Positions 50,901 to 61,538 of a stretch of 64,000 nucleotides of DNA are shown in pieces. The stretch comes from Davidsoniella eucalypti (Eukaryota; Ascomycota; Sordariomycetes; Microascales; Ceratocystidaceae), in assembly GCA_004009845.1 (NCBI GenBank), contig RMBW01000001.1, forward strand, positions 124,001 to 188,000, in the 5' to 3' direction. Numbering within the stretch: position 1 is the first letter of the stretch; the number at the start of each line of letters is the position of its first letter. The translations under genes and the position numbers were made by a program. The notes under the pieces are model-generated. The model ran no database searches and was not told the origin of the DNA. It saw only the letters and a list, made by a program, of their open reading frames with translations.

Positions 50901-51117
50901 CGCATCGGCCTGTAAAACCGTCGTTCATGCCCATGAGGCTTGTGTCGTTACACTCGATACCGAATATCAACGCAATTTCAGCAATGTGATGCGTAGCACC
51001 TTGACACAGATTCGTGGCCGGCTTACGCCAAGTGAAGGCGGCGAGCAGAATCAACGCCGACGAGAAGTTCTTTCCATGTATCGCTGGGTAGGCGACGGCA
51101 CTGGCCTGGCTTTATAG
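47932..51117 (+). CDS. xlnR: Zn2Cys6 transcription factor XlnR/XYR1, activator of xylanase and cellulase genes
   Basis: Two exons, 47932-48256 and 48341-51117, with an 84-nt intron (GTAAAC...ATTAG, branch GCTAAC) falling inside the zinc cluster, encode 1,033 residues. The start MLSNPVQRY matches XYR1 orthologs, which begin MLSNP. The binuclear cluster (Cys88, 91, 98, 104, 107, 114) is preceded by [20 protein letters not shown] and followed by the linker YIRERKKRGK, a near-exact family signature. The fungal regulatory domain begins around residue 430 (LRYPVLQPLMPYI) and includes EERRRVWWLVYAVDRHLAL near 655. The C-terminus ends in YRWVGDGTGLAL like other members. The protein is somewhat longer than usual, with Gln tracts around residues 420-445 and a Ser run before the last third. 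It acts in the nucleus as the inducer-responsive activator of hemicellulose and cellulose degradation genes. Confidence 0.96.
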
Positions 51118-52072
51118 ACACATAGATCGACAACTTGACAAAGGAGATGGGAGATATCGAGAGATCGGAGGCTGTCGATCTAGTCAAACATGGTTCATCC
51201 ATGTGTTAACCAAAAACGTCTGTGGATATTGTGTATAAAAGAATCCATTTTGAATCATTATAGTCATCATACTAGTAATCAACCTGCTTATTAGCTCACC
51301 CAATCGATAACTTACCTAGTACACTGACACGGTCCCATGTATCTTGGCTGTGCCTCATCATCTACATGTAGTTGTACACAGTAGGCCATCGTTGCTTTTG
51401 CTCAAGAACTACTAGATTCTTATTGACAGAAATGGTGACCATATCAAACAAAGCTGAGACCCAGCCGAAAGGAGAATAACGAGAGTGTTTATATTTATCT
51501 GACTGTTTAACTAATCATAGGTATATAGGTCAGGCATATCAGCCAACAGTATCGCTTCCGTCTTAAGGTTGAGATACACGTCTGAATTTTTTTTTTGGAA
51601 GGATAGAAGAAAATGGGCTGATAATCCAGAGACGATAATAAATGTTCTACGGCCAGACTTGCTTCCGTGCAATATCGATTCCCGTGTCTCATTCACAGAT
51701 TGTACACATGAGAACAATGTGTTGATAATGGAAGATATGCGAAAGAGAAAAAAACGGTATAGAATGTAAAAATGTAAAAGATAATAGCAAGAAATACGAG
51801 TCTGGGTATAGTAGTGATAACAATCAGCCCGTGGGTAGCCAAGCATTCAAGATATAACTTGTAAAAGGAAAAAAAATTGTGGGAAAGGAAAGAAGACAAG
51901 AAGCCCAAAGTAAAGGTTAAAGAAAAGAAAAAAAGAAAGAAAAAAGGTGTGCACCAGTATGTCCCTCCAAAAGTCGCAGCAACAAGGACAATGTGAAATA
52001 AAACATAGAATCAAAAGCAAAACATCATGTACAAGCGAAACGTGTACATGCTATGGAGCAGCCTGTGGAACA
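51118..52072. other. Convergent 3' intergenic region
   Basis: About 950 bp between the convergent regulator and RING-finger genes. It is AT-rich, holds the two 3' untranslated regions, and shows no supportable gene. Confidence 0.5.
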
Positions 52073-54843
52073 TCATAACGAGTCAGTTGTTGTGTTAGTC
52101 ACAGTAGTTGTCGTAGTCGTACTAGAGGATGACGTAAGATCATGAGCACTCGTCAATGGCACAAACATCCTCGGAGACTCTCTACGGTTCCGTGAACGCT
52201 GCTGTTCTCTACCAAGCTCACGTTCTCGATCTCTATGGCGCTGACGCATCTCGTTGGCCTCTTGCCTGCGCAAATGCCATGCTCCAAAGCCCAAATCCCC
52301 GGGTACGGGTATGCCCATCGGAGTGTTCCGTAGACGAAATTCGCCGGTTGCCGTAACGGCAGTAGTTTGCTCTTGAGATGAGTGCGTTGGCGGCGAAGCT
52401 GGTCTATCGGTGACGGGATCAAATGGCAAAGTTGACGAACTACGCTCGTTTGCTGGATAATTGTGTGTGTTGATACCATGGCCATCATAGAAGCCAGGCT
52501 CATCATGGTCAACTACAAAGTTGGGCATTGGGAAAGGTCTACTGCGGGTCTCAACTCCAAAGGCGCTACTCCATATACGCGGGTTACGGCCAGCTATAGG
52601 AATGAACATATTGGAAGCCCGGGCGTCACGCTGTTGCTGTGACTCTCCGGGTAAGGCTTGCCCAGCCGAGGCTACGGGCGCCGCTGGGTTCGGCGCCCGC
52701 CGGCGCCCGCCAGACATAGCAGAAGTATCTTGGCCAGATCTTCTATCTTCATTTCTCCGCAGGATATTCTCACTAAATAGAGAACTTAATAAGGTTTCTG
52801 GCAAAGTTGAGATGGGCGGAGAAGGAGGGGCATCCGGCATGTTATGGTAAAATGATGGGCCCAAGCCCTCGAATGGGCTCGCAAGGTCCATTGGCCGCAT
52901 GAACTCGCTGTTGAAGTCAAACGACCCCTGTGGTTGTGGGGGAGGTGGTGGTGGTGCCGGCGCTGGCGCTGGTGGCGTTGTGTTAGGTACTCTGTTTCGT
53001 ATATTGTTGAGAAGCATAGCTCCTGTGCGTGAATTGTTCAGGGCGCGCAGGCCAACGTGTGGAATTAAAACCTGGTGAAGCGCAGCGGGGATAGTCTGGC
53101 CCAGGTTGATGGCAAACTGTCTCGGAGAGAGAGGTGACTGGCTACCATCATTTTGATCGGCGGCCTGTCGGCGACGACTATAAGGTGTAGCCTCAATCTC
53201 ATAGCGACACATTGGGCATGTGTTGTGCTCCTGGAGCCAACTCATGATGCATTCGTCATGGAACCAGTGCTTACACGGCATGAAGATTATTTCTGACTGA
53301 AATTCCATCGACTCTAAGCACACTGTACACTCTAGTTTGTTGGTAAACTCAGCCAATATTTCTTCTGTCACTGTCCGATGCTCCAAAGCGTCGAGTGCGC
53401 TCTGTGATGCTGGGTGTATTCCTTGAGCACGATCCTCGGCATCCATGAGATTGCTCACGACTCTGTCGAAATCTTCTTCGTTGTAGACAGTATCACCAGC
53501 ATGGCTAGCGCTTGTCCCGCTCAACAGCATACTCAATACGTCAGGTATGGTACGGGTAGGCCCGTCATGACCGACACCGTCGCCGTTCATGGCGGATTCT
53601 TCGGCAGTAGATCGATGCATTGGGCTAGGGTTCAGGCAGTACTGGTCAGCTACAAAATTCATTACATTTGGTACTTGCTCCTTGACAAAAGAACTGATGA
53701 GACTTACAAGCCATTAATTTCCAGGCCGCGCTGTCCTAGGGCAAGGGTAACTCCAAACACTTGTGATAGGGTGTTATCCTGCACACGGTAGACTGTAGGC
53801 TCGGTATCATTATTCTGATGGACAATGAGTATGCTCTCCATGAATTGACGAGGCCGCGGAGGTTCGCTATCGGCATCATCAGCCTCTTGTTCCGTATTGT
53901 CGTTTTCTTGCTCCTGGGCAGCTTCTTGCTGTTGCTCATGCGCAGCCTCCTGCATTTCTTCATGGATTCTCTGGGTCTCGAATTCATGCTCGGCTTCTTG
54001 TTCCCGCTCGTGTTCTTCGTTGCGCTGGTCGCCGTCATTATCGTCGTAGGCGTGGTCGTGACTGTGAGTATGCATGTGGGTATGAGTATGCATATGAGTA
54101 TGTTGCCGAGGATCACGGGGATCAGGGTGGGTAAAGATCTGTTGTTGTATTCTATTCATGATTCCGTCGAGATACCGAGAGGCTGAATTGTGACGATCGC
54201 CCAGATCATGCATCTGTGGCCTAGAAGAAGACATCGGGGCAGAAGTAGGCATGGCGCTAGATTGCTGGGTTGAAGCTATATCTGGAATAATGGCAGTATT
54301 GCGTGAGGAAATTGAGGACCTCCTTTCAGGACGGAGCCGAGTTCGCTGAGTGGGCATATTGTTGGTATTTTGATTGTCGACGTGCAAATGGTTAGGCCGA
54401 GATGTTCGTATATTTAGAGGGATTGGTGGTATAGGTGTGTGAGCGATGGGACCTGTGTCATTTATAAGATTTGTTGTGGCTAGCTCGGTTTCTCTTCTCG
54501 GGTCGTTATCAAAAGCAATCTACGAGTGTGATAGTATCGATGGTTAGTGGACGTTATACCTGAAAGTCGCCGTCGTTTTGAGTGCATAGACTAAAGTTAT
54601 GGTATTTTCAAGCTTTTTTGCTCCCCCTTGTTCTCTTTTTACTAGGTTTACGAGTGGACTCACTATTTCAGCACTTTCGTTACGGCAGCTAGCACAATGC
54701 AAGCCGCCCAGAGGGATCGCTACAGAAGCGTTTGGGACGTAAAAGTCGGTGCAGCAGCTACGACAAAACCCAATCTGGCTGCCCTGCAGTGGTTGGAGCC
54801 ATGGACGATTGGAACTCTGGCTCCAGCTGATGGACGAGGCCAT
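52073..54843 (-). CDS. RING-H2 E3 ubiquitin ligase of the RNF115/RNF126 type
   Basis: Three exons, 54843-54664, 54519-53708 and 53624-52073, encode 847 residues. Intron 54520-54663 (GTGAGT...CGTAG) joins phase 0 to phase 0; intron 53625-53707 (GTAAGT...CCTAG, branch GCTGAC) joins GGC TT|C. A shorter-intron reading of the second junction (acceptor TTGTAG at 53650) breaks the frame. The N-terminus has a zinc ribbon, FCRSC...LHCASC (residues about 27-52), as in RNF115/126-like ligases. The RING-H2 domain is complete: Cys430, 433, 448, His450, His453, Cys456, 467, 470 (CTVC, PCKHWFH, CPMC). Such proteins transfer ubiquitin from an E2 to misfolded or signalling substrates. Between them lies an acidic Gln/Glu-rich region with a striking His-Thr/Met stretch near 54047-54113. 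The C-terminal 370 residues are Pro/Ser/Arg-rich and disordered. Confidence 0.9.
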
Positions 54844-57236
54844 GACGTCAAGGAAATTGCGCGTAGGCGGTTAGGTCAGGTCAGTTGGTAAAAAGTCGTG
54901 TTGTTGATATGCAAGCAAGAAACGATGATAGACCGGAATTGTAGTAGAGGATGCGACAGCAAAGACAACAGCAGAAGCTCGACAAGTCCGGGCCAAGACA
55001 CAAGGTAAGTCGAGAGTGCAAGATCAAAATCAGCAGCGTCGGACAGTTTGCTGGGGATGTATAGACGGTATCGAGACAATGATGTCGGAAGAAAAAATAG
55101 ATAACAAAAGAAGAAACAAAACAGTGCTAGTGCTAGAGGGGGCCCAACAGTACAGACGTTGAGTTGGCTTTCTCTATCTTTTGATCAGATGAGTGGCCAG
55201 CGGTCGATCGGTGTGCTGAGAAAAGACTAAATTGAATGAATAGACAATAAATGGAAGACACAGAAATATATGTGCTGTGCTAGACACAAATAAAACGATC
55301 CGTGATGTGCGGCAAGCCCCAACCAGATTTGATTTGTAAGGCCCACTGAAGCGATGCCTGTTTGGTGCGGGCTAATTTATGGCGTATCTACACATGTATT
55401 CCCTTTATTCCTGATTTGCTAAGCAGTTGACGGTGGCCAACTTTCTAGCTGAGACTGCTACAATACGGACATAAGCTAAAATTGTATGATAGCTTTGCCG
55501 AAGACAAAATCTCGAAGACCACCAGGCTTTGAGCGATGGCGGCGGAGTGATGGGGGAATTGATGAAGTTCTACTAACTCTTGGCTATTCAATTAGTAAAC
55601 AACAAGCAAATAAATCATCCAGGGTCAACAAACAGCCTCGATAAGGTCTGACAAAGAAAAGAACTGGCTCGAGCAACCAAAAATAAGATTCCAAAGATAA
55701 AATTTTCAGCACGAAGCTAATGTAGACACCGGTGGTTCGATGATGATTGATGGTTGTTGTTCGATAAAAATGTAGATTCAATGCTGGTTGTTGATACTGC
55801 TAAATACAGGCTAAGGCTTGTCCCTGTTTCTTTTTTCGCTACAACCCTCAAAATCCACCAAGTCTAACCACGTGAGCAGAAGCAGGTGCCAAATCGACGG
55901 CCTTCGGTGAGCTAAGTTACAGCGCTTTTCAAAAAAAAAACCGCGACGTTCTCAATATCAAATATCAGCATCTAGCATATATATTATTCATCATATTCAT
56001 CATACGGTGCATGCAATCATCTCTACGTATGCTCGCCCTCTCGATTCAACAACGTCTTTATCATTCAATTTGGTTTGATCTCCTCCCTCCTCGCCTCTGT
56101 AACTCTACAACGTCAAAGGGGCCCTGGATTTTAGTAGCAGAACGTAGTACTGCAGGATCAGCTTCCGAACATTTCCTGGCCGAAACCATCCGTTCGACAA
56201 AACTAGCCAGCTCAGTGATCCTTTTACCTCTTTGTAGCTAAAGGTTCTTTTAACTATGCCGACTTTGGGTTTGATGGTCTAAGTTAGGGTTACGAAGACT
56301 AGATCTTAACACAACAGTCAGTATTAATCACGGAAAAGTAACAGAATAGAAGGATCATGAGCAGAGAAACGATTGGGATGTATAATCGTAACGCAGGATT
56401 TGCTTATCTGGCTTGTTGTAGTGTTTTAAATATGATGATCTGAATGACCATAGAAGGGTCATGGTATGGCTACGAACACAACTAAAAAAACAAACAGCCT
56501 AAGCAAGACCTTACATTTATCATTTTAACCAGCTTAGTAGTAATTAGAGTTTTCTCTCGCTTTTTTTTCAAGTCTTCTTCTATGCCTCTGCATATCATTG
56601 TTAACCTGTAACATACATACACATCTACATATGCGAATCCTTCTGTACTACTAAGCGTATATCTGTGCCTAATGTAGCCATCCCCTTGGCAATCACTAAA
56701 AAAGCCTATGAAAGTATTACACTGCTTGATAAATATCTATAAAGTGGCACTATGTCTTGTTTTCGTGTTATAAGTCGTACGCACTGGTACAACACAGCAA
56801 CAAGGCGAGGGATGGAATGTTGTGTTTTCCTTTGACGAAGTTGTTGTAGCTGACGGATAAAAAGTACTTGACTGATCTGTTTGTATTGCACTTGCAAATT
56901 AATGTACTTTCAAAATACACTATAGTAGCGACCGAGAAAGCCGACTGTTTTGTTTGTATGACTAACTAGCTGTACTTGAAGAGCAATATTCTCTGCTAGG
57001 CCAAAATCATCCAATAGAGATGCTATGAATCGACATTATGTATCATCTTTGTGCCTGTATATAGCCTATCACATATGCAATCGTATGTATCTATATATCA
57101 CTCTCCCGAATGATGACTTTCCCTTGCTTTGCCAACCTCTGAGTCAGGAAACGTGTCATTGTAGGCAATTTCTACAGCTTCATATTTGTATGTACACATA
57201 TGTACATATTTCCCTATCTACATGTCACATTGTATA
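54844..57236. other. Intergenic region upstream of the RING-finger gene
   Basis: About 2.4 kb with no supportable gene. The part near 54844-55200 probably holds the RING-gene promoter and leader (minus strand). A telomere-like TTAGGGTTA lies at 56284. The remainder shows nothing recognisable. Confidence 0.5.
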
Positions 57237-57271
57237 TTTTTATTTATTATTTATTTATTTATTTATTTATC
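57237..57271 (+). repeat. ATTT microsatellite
   Basis: A run of tetranucleotide TTTA/ATTT units, interrupted once by a trinucleotide, lying just upstream of the tandem repeat array at 57.5 kb. Confidence 0.9.
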
Positions 57272-57476
57272 GTTTTACGTCTTTATGTGGATCACGTGGA
57301 TCCGACCCTAGTGGATCGTTAGACGTCGAGAAACCCTAATGGTCCTCGAAGATCCCCCCATAGTGGAGGTCCGAACTAAAACTAAAAAAGCAAAACAGAA
57401 AACACAGAAAGCAAAAACAAATTTCGCATGGTGGAAGCAGTGGAGAATACAAGCAGCGCTAACCTGGCTAAACTTG

Positions 57477-58050
57477 TTTCTTCACTGTCCACCTAGCAGG
57501 TTGTTTGAGACACAAAGGAAAAGACCAGAGTGCTCAGGGTGCGAGGGAGATGCTCAAGGAGACAACTATCGCGAGGTCGGTGTCGGGGGATCGGGAGGAG
57601 GTCAAGCAGCATTAAGCTAAACTTTCTTCACAGCCGTCCCCCTGGTTGGTTGTTGGAAAACACAGTGGAAACCCAAAGTGTTTTCATTGTGAGGGAGCGA
57701 CTCAAGGAGAAGCTATCACAGGTTTGTTTTGGCATAATCAAATGAGGTGCAAAGCACAACACAAGAAGAGCCGGGGATTGGTAGGCACAAAGGAAAAGAC
57801 CAGAGTGCTCCGGTGCGAGGGAGATGCTCAAAGAGACAACTATCGCGAGGTCAGTGTCGGGGGATCGGGAGGAGGTCAAGCAGCATTAAGCTAAACTTTC
57901 TTCACAGCCGTCCCCCTGGTGGGTTGTTAGAAAACACAGAGGAAACCCAATGTGTTTTCATTGTGAGGGAGCGACTCAAGGAGAAGCTATCACAATTTGT
58001 TTTGGCATGATCAAATGAAGTGCAAAGCACAACAAAAGAAGAGCCGGAAA
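57477..58050 (+). repeat. Two-unit tandem repeat (about 275 bp) with internal sub-repeats
   Basis: Unit 1 (57511-57785) and unit 2 (57786 to about 58048) are nearly identical and begin with CACAAAGGAAAAGACCAGAG. Each unit also contains a diverged half-copy of itself: the segment around GTGCGAGGGAGATGCTCAAG resembles the segment around TGTGAGGGAGCGACTCAAGG about 145 bp later. A further partial copy starts near 57477. The sub-repeats can be translated as short Cys-x2-Cys-Glu-Gly segments (PKCFHCEGATQGEA, PECSGCEGDAQGDN), faintly like a zinc knuckle in which the His and last Cys are replaced. Because 275 is not divisible by three, the units do not share one frame. Each unit has an intron-end-like tract, GCTAAACTTTCTTCACAG. 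It could be a decayed gag-like fragment or satellite; I cannot tell which. Confidence 0.8.
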
Positions 58051-58945
58051 TGTCGGGCAACTGGAACCTTCAAAGTGTTGCCCTCCGAGTGTGAGTGTGA
58101 ATTCCTGAGCAGCGGAGATGAGGCTCGGGAGACCAGCGATCGCGAAAAGTGTAGAGAAAAGGGGGTGGGCGATCGTTGGTGAGAATTACCCTCGAGAGAG
58201 GAAGAAACAGGCTCAAGGCCTCACAAAACGGAGCATCATGAAATAAATCAATAGATGCGAGAGAATGGACAGCGACATTGGTGATATGTGCTGGTCGCTC
58301 TTAAAAACCCACGACGAAGGGGAATTTTTCGTCTTTGGACAAAGGAGGAGGCACCGAAAACTCAAAGGTACCCCCCCGAGGGTTGTAGGAGGGAAGGTTG
58401 TGTCACATTGTATATATATGTATACGTAAAGTTCTAGCATGTAATCTCATGATTATAGTGAACTAGATACACATAATGTATATTTGACAAGTGCAGAAAA
58501 TAAATATAAACATATAACAATCATGATATCTATATACAGACTAGAGGATGTAAGGATGGTTCGTGACTTGCTACGCGCCTTTCACTGAACAAAACCTAGG
58601 AAACCAACAGAAGAAAATAGGATGATCCACACCACAATATTTCAGACGATTCACACGTGAATCATTAAAAGGTTGCCTCTCAATTTATAATCTTCCAGGA
58701 GATACCGACGCTCACAATGCTGCCATATGTAGTCGGTCATTCGTACATATATGGTGGACTGAGGATGTAGAGTTTATATATAGAGATTCGTAGCCTAAAC
58801 AGTTCTTCAGGCACCGTAATATAAATAATGACCTGCTTGTGATTTTTGACTAAATGGAGATGACTCAGACAAAAGCGTGAGAGCCATACCCCGCGTCATT
58901 GAATTTAGTACACAAAAATGTCTCCTGTTCTCATGGTTCTCCCAC
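58051..58945. other. Intergenic region downstream of the tandem array
   Basis: About 0.9 kb, AT-rich after 58400, with no supportable gene. It includes the probable 3' untranslated region of the fission gene on the minus strand next to 58946. Confidence 0.45.
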
Positions 58946-59663
58946 TTATCTCCTCCGGGCATTACGGAGAATGAACCCACCGACTACACCGGCCACCAGG
59001 GCTACGCCACTGACAATGGCCATACCGACGAGACCTTCCTTAGCCACACGGTCATCAATCAGTGTTCTTAGGTTGCTAGCTTGTAGGTTTGAGGGCTCGT
59101 TCTCGATTAGTCGTTCGTTATACCGCCGGGCTTCTTCGTAGTTGCCCAGCTTGTAGTTGCCTAATGCTAGGTAGTAGAGGCACTCGCGACGGCGCTCTTG
59201 AGACTGGCGGAAGATATCGGCAAGTAGGCGCACGCCTAGTTGTTGGTCTGCGCGGCTATTAGACTTGACTAGACCCTATGTTCATACGAGGCGAGGTTAG
59301 ACAGATTGTTGAAGGACGAGGCGATATATATGATTTACTAGATTCCTGCTGGGAAGCGACATACCCATGCATAGTTGAACTTGGTTTGAAGACCAACGAG
59401 ATCTCCTTCCTTCTCGTACTGGGCACGAAGCACCTGTAGCTCTTCGGGCTTTAGTGGCCTACAATGTTTGGTCAAATTAGCTATGGGCTTGACTGTGACA
59501 CACTATCAAGAGAAGAGCGACTGCTTTGGCTGTTCGGTAGCCATGATCGGTGTAGCACCTATAGAAACAAGCGTCGGCGTGCTTGTCTCGGTATGCACCT
59601 GTAGAAGGTATTGGACTATACTAACGTCTCGACATCAAGCGCATCTGCAAGGGGATCGGACAT
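58946..59663 (-). CDS. FIS1: Mitochondrial fission protein Fis1
   Basis: Three exons, 59663-59626, 59458-59365 and 59275-58946, encode 153 residues, the usual Fis1 length. Introns are 59459-59625 (GTTAGT...TGTAG) and 59276-59364 (GTATGT...CATAG). The donor GTTAGT is chosen over the adjacent GTATAG because only it keeps the frame into PLKPEELQVLRAQYEKEG. Fis1 sits in the outer membranes of mitochondria and peroxisomes and helps recruit the dynamin-type fission GTPase through adaptors. Family marks are FNYAWGLVKSNSRADQQLGV, RRRECLYYLALGNYKLGNY and NLQASNLRTLIDDRV, forming the tetratricopeptide-like bundle, then a C-terminal membrane anchor (about 127-147) and the basic tail RNARRR facing the organelle interior. 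It is divergent from SPC24. Confidence 0.96.
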
Positions 59664-60577
59664 AGTTAGCGACGTAGGTCTCAGTGTGCCATATCGGAAA
59701 GTCTCCTTCTCTCTCTTTCTCGGGTTCTTGCTCTGTAGCTTGGAGGGTAAACATGCGAGATGCTTGCTTCTACTGCCCCTCCAAACAAGCCATAGGGTTG
59801 TCTGCCTACTCTGAACAATCGCCGGGATCGACTGGACTCGACTCACATGGAAGCTCGGCACCCATAGTTGAAGATTTGATGCACACACAGGAGGAGAAAA
59901 AAAAAGGTCAAGGTACGAAAAGTGGCTGTACGGGCGTATATTGGATAGAAATTCAATGAAGTAGCCGGTGGGATGAAATCGCAAGAAGTTTGAAATGATG
60001 TCAGGCAAGGCTCTGGGGTGATATCAGTGCAAAAGTGCGCCTGAGAGTTCTGGTCTAGAGGGAGTCTACAGTGGGCAAAAAACCCTATCAGGTAGCCGCG
60101 CGAAGACGAAACTTTACGGCAGGTGATCAAGATGATCTGGTGAGCCGAGTCGCGTGTTTAGTCCAAGAGGGACAAATCAAGGCGATAACAGAGCAATAGA
60201 TTCAAGTCTTTACTTGTGAGGCTTTCCTGTTTATTAACCACAAGCTATATCTAACTAAAGAGACAGCATTTAATGAGGCTGTCAACCTTTTAGCAGCTTG
60301 CATCCCTGGTTGCCAATCTTGCCCTTGCCAAAGAGAAGGAAGGCAAACGCCACACTGCTCACTTTGGCGCCACACATGGAAGGGCCGTCACGGTGGATGT
60401 GGCACACTGCAATAAGGCGGTTTGTTTTGATTGAAAAATTCCCAATTAGGCGATAGTGGTTTGCTTAATGAGTTATCGCGATATCGTTCCACATAATTAT
60501 TATTCCCAAAGAACAACAAAGTAACGTATAGTGATAGGCTTCGGTGTATCTCAACTTGGCTTCTTCTCATATTCAAA
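59664..60577. promoter_or_regulatory. Divergent promoter region of FIS1 and SPC24
   Basis: This 914-bp stretch separates the start codons of two divergently transcribed housekeeping genes and must contain both promoters. I see no further gene. No specific element can be assigned by eye. Confidence 0.5.
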
Positions 60578-61369
60578 ATGCTTCTCGCTGAAGAACCTGC
60601 TACTGTAAGAAAAAAATGAAGCAAGAGGTTTCCTTCTGATCCAAGGCTGACTGGTTTCTAGTTGATTCATCACACGATCAAGAACTTCAATATCGAACCT
60701 GACAAGCTTGCTATTGCTCGTGTCAATGAGTCGCTTTCCACATTGAATCAGGCGCGTGATTTGCGCCTGAAAGAGTGTGAACAGGCGCTAAAAAGTAAGT
60801 CATATGTTGTCAACTTCGTTGAAAAGCACCGACCGAGACCTCAAATCAAAGAACGCAGAGCTTTTGTATGCATGTGAATATTCATATCTAACAATATCCT
60901 ACACAATCTAGAACTATCGCGCCAGCTCAACACGATGCAATCGCACCATGAAGAACTCAATACTTCACACTCATCCACTGCCCATGCCTCTGAGATTGCG
61001 CGCCTCGACACTCTGAAGTTCCGTACTGCTAAGGCTGCGTCCGATGCCGAGATGGAGACGGAGCGACTGGCCCAGCAGGCTGCCGATCTATCAGCACGGC
61101 TGCAAGAACTCGAATTACAGGGTGTCGACGGCGGTACGGAGACGGATACGGACGGCCAACAGCTTTCACGTGACACTCTAGATGATGAAGTATTGCTACG
61201 TCTCAAGCTGTACCGCAGTCTCGGTATCGAGCTAGAACGTGATAGCAAAGATGGCGAATTTACAAGAGCAGTGATTCGCAATGACCGTAAAGGCGATGTC
61301 CAAGTGGTTAACATGGACAAAAAGTTCTCGCGGTTCTTCTATGCGAACTACTTTTGGCAAACCATGTAG
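60578..61369 (+). CDS. SPC24: Kinetochore protein Spc24 (Ndc80 complex)
   Basis: Three exons, 60578-60604, 60662-60794 and 60912-61369, encode 205 residues. Introns are 60605-60661 (GTAAGA...TCTAG) and 60795-60911 (GTAAGT...TCTAG), both keeping frame (A|AA at the second). Spc24 pairs with Spc25 at the centromere-facing end of the Ndc80 complex, which couples kinetochores to spindle microtubules. The N-terminal part is helical; residues about 50-130 form the coiled coil (RLDTLKFRTAKAASDAEMET, then AARLQELEL-like heptads). The C-terminal globular domain contains VLLRLKLYRSLGIELE, AVIRNDRKGDVQVVNMDKKF and SRFFYANYFW, a near-diagnostic ending for fungal Spc24. The first exon codes for only nine residues (MLLAEEPAT); it fits the family start but is the least certain part. 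Confidence 0.93.
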
Positions 61370-61538
61370 ATGCGGTAGTATGTTCCCGAGAGCATGCACA
61401 AGTTAACGATACCATGAAGGGACATTTTGAATTTGGAGTTGGCGTTTATTTGGGAATTAGCATATGTTTGAAGATATATATTATCTAACGCTTGGAGGAA
61501 AAATTACATAAAACAAGTTCCACAGCACATTGGCCCTA

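Noticed and set aside
54544..54663. Reading the RING gene's first exon through to a middle exon ending TTTCAG at 54560
   Set aside because: The middle exon can only join in a frame that no available donor supplies, while the direct GTGAGT...CGTAG splice joins phase 0 to phase 0 and gives the expected zinc-ribbon sequence AEIIAFDNDPR.
57511..58048. Calling the tandem array a retrotransposon gag gene
   Set aside because: The knuckle-like segments lack the His and final Cys, the units are out of frame with each other, and no protease or reverse transcriptase lies nearby.
59621..59640. Fis1 donor GTATAG directly after ACGTTA
   Set aside because: It shifts the frame into the second exon; GTTAGT three bases earlier keeps frame and restores the family sequence ETPLKPEEL.
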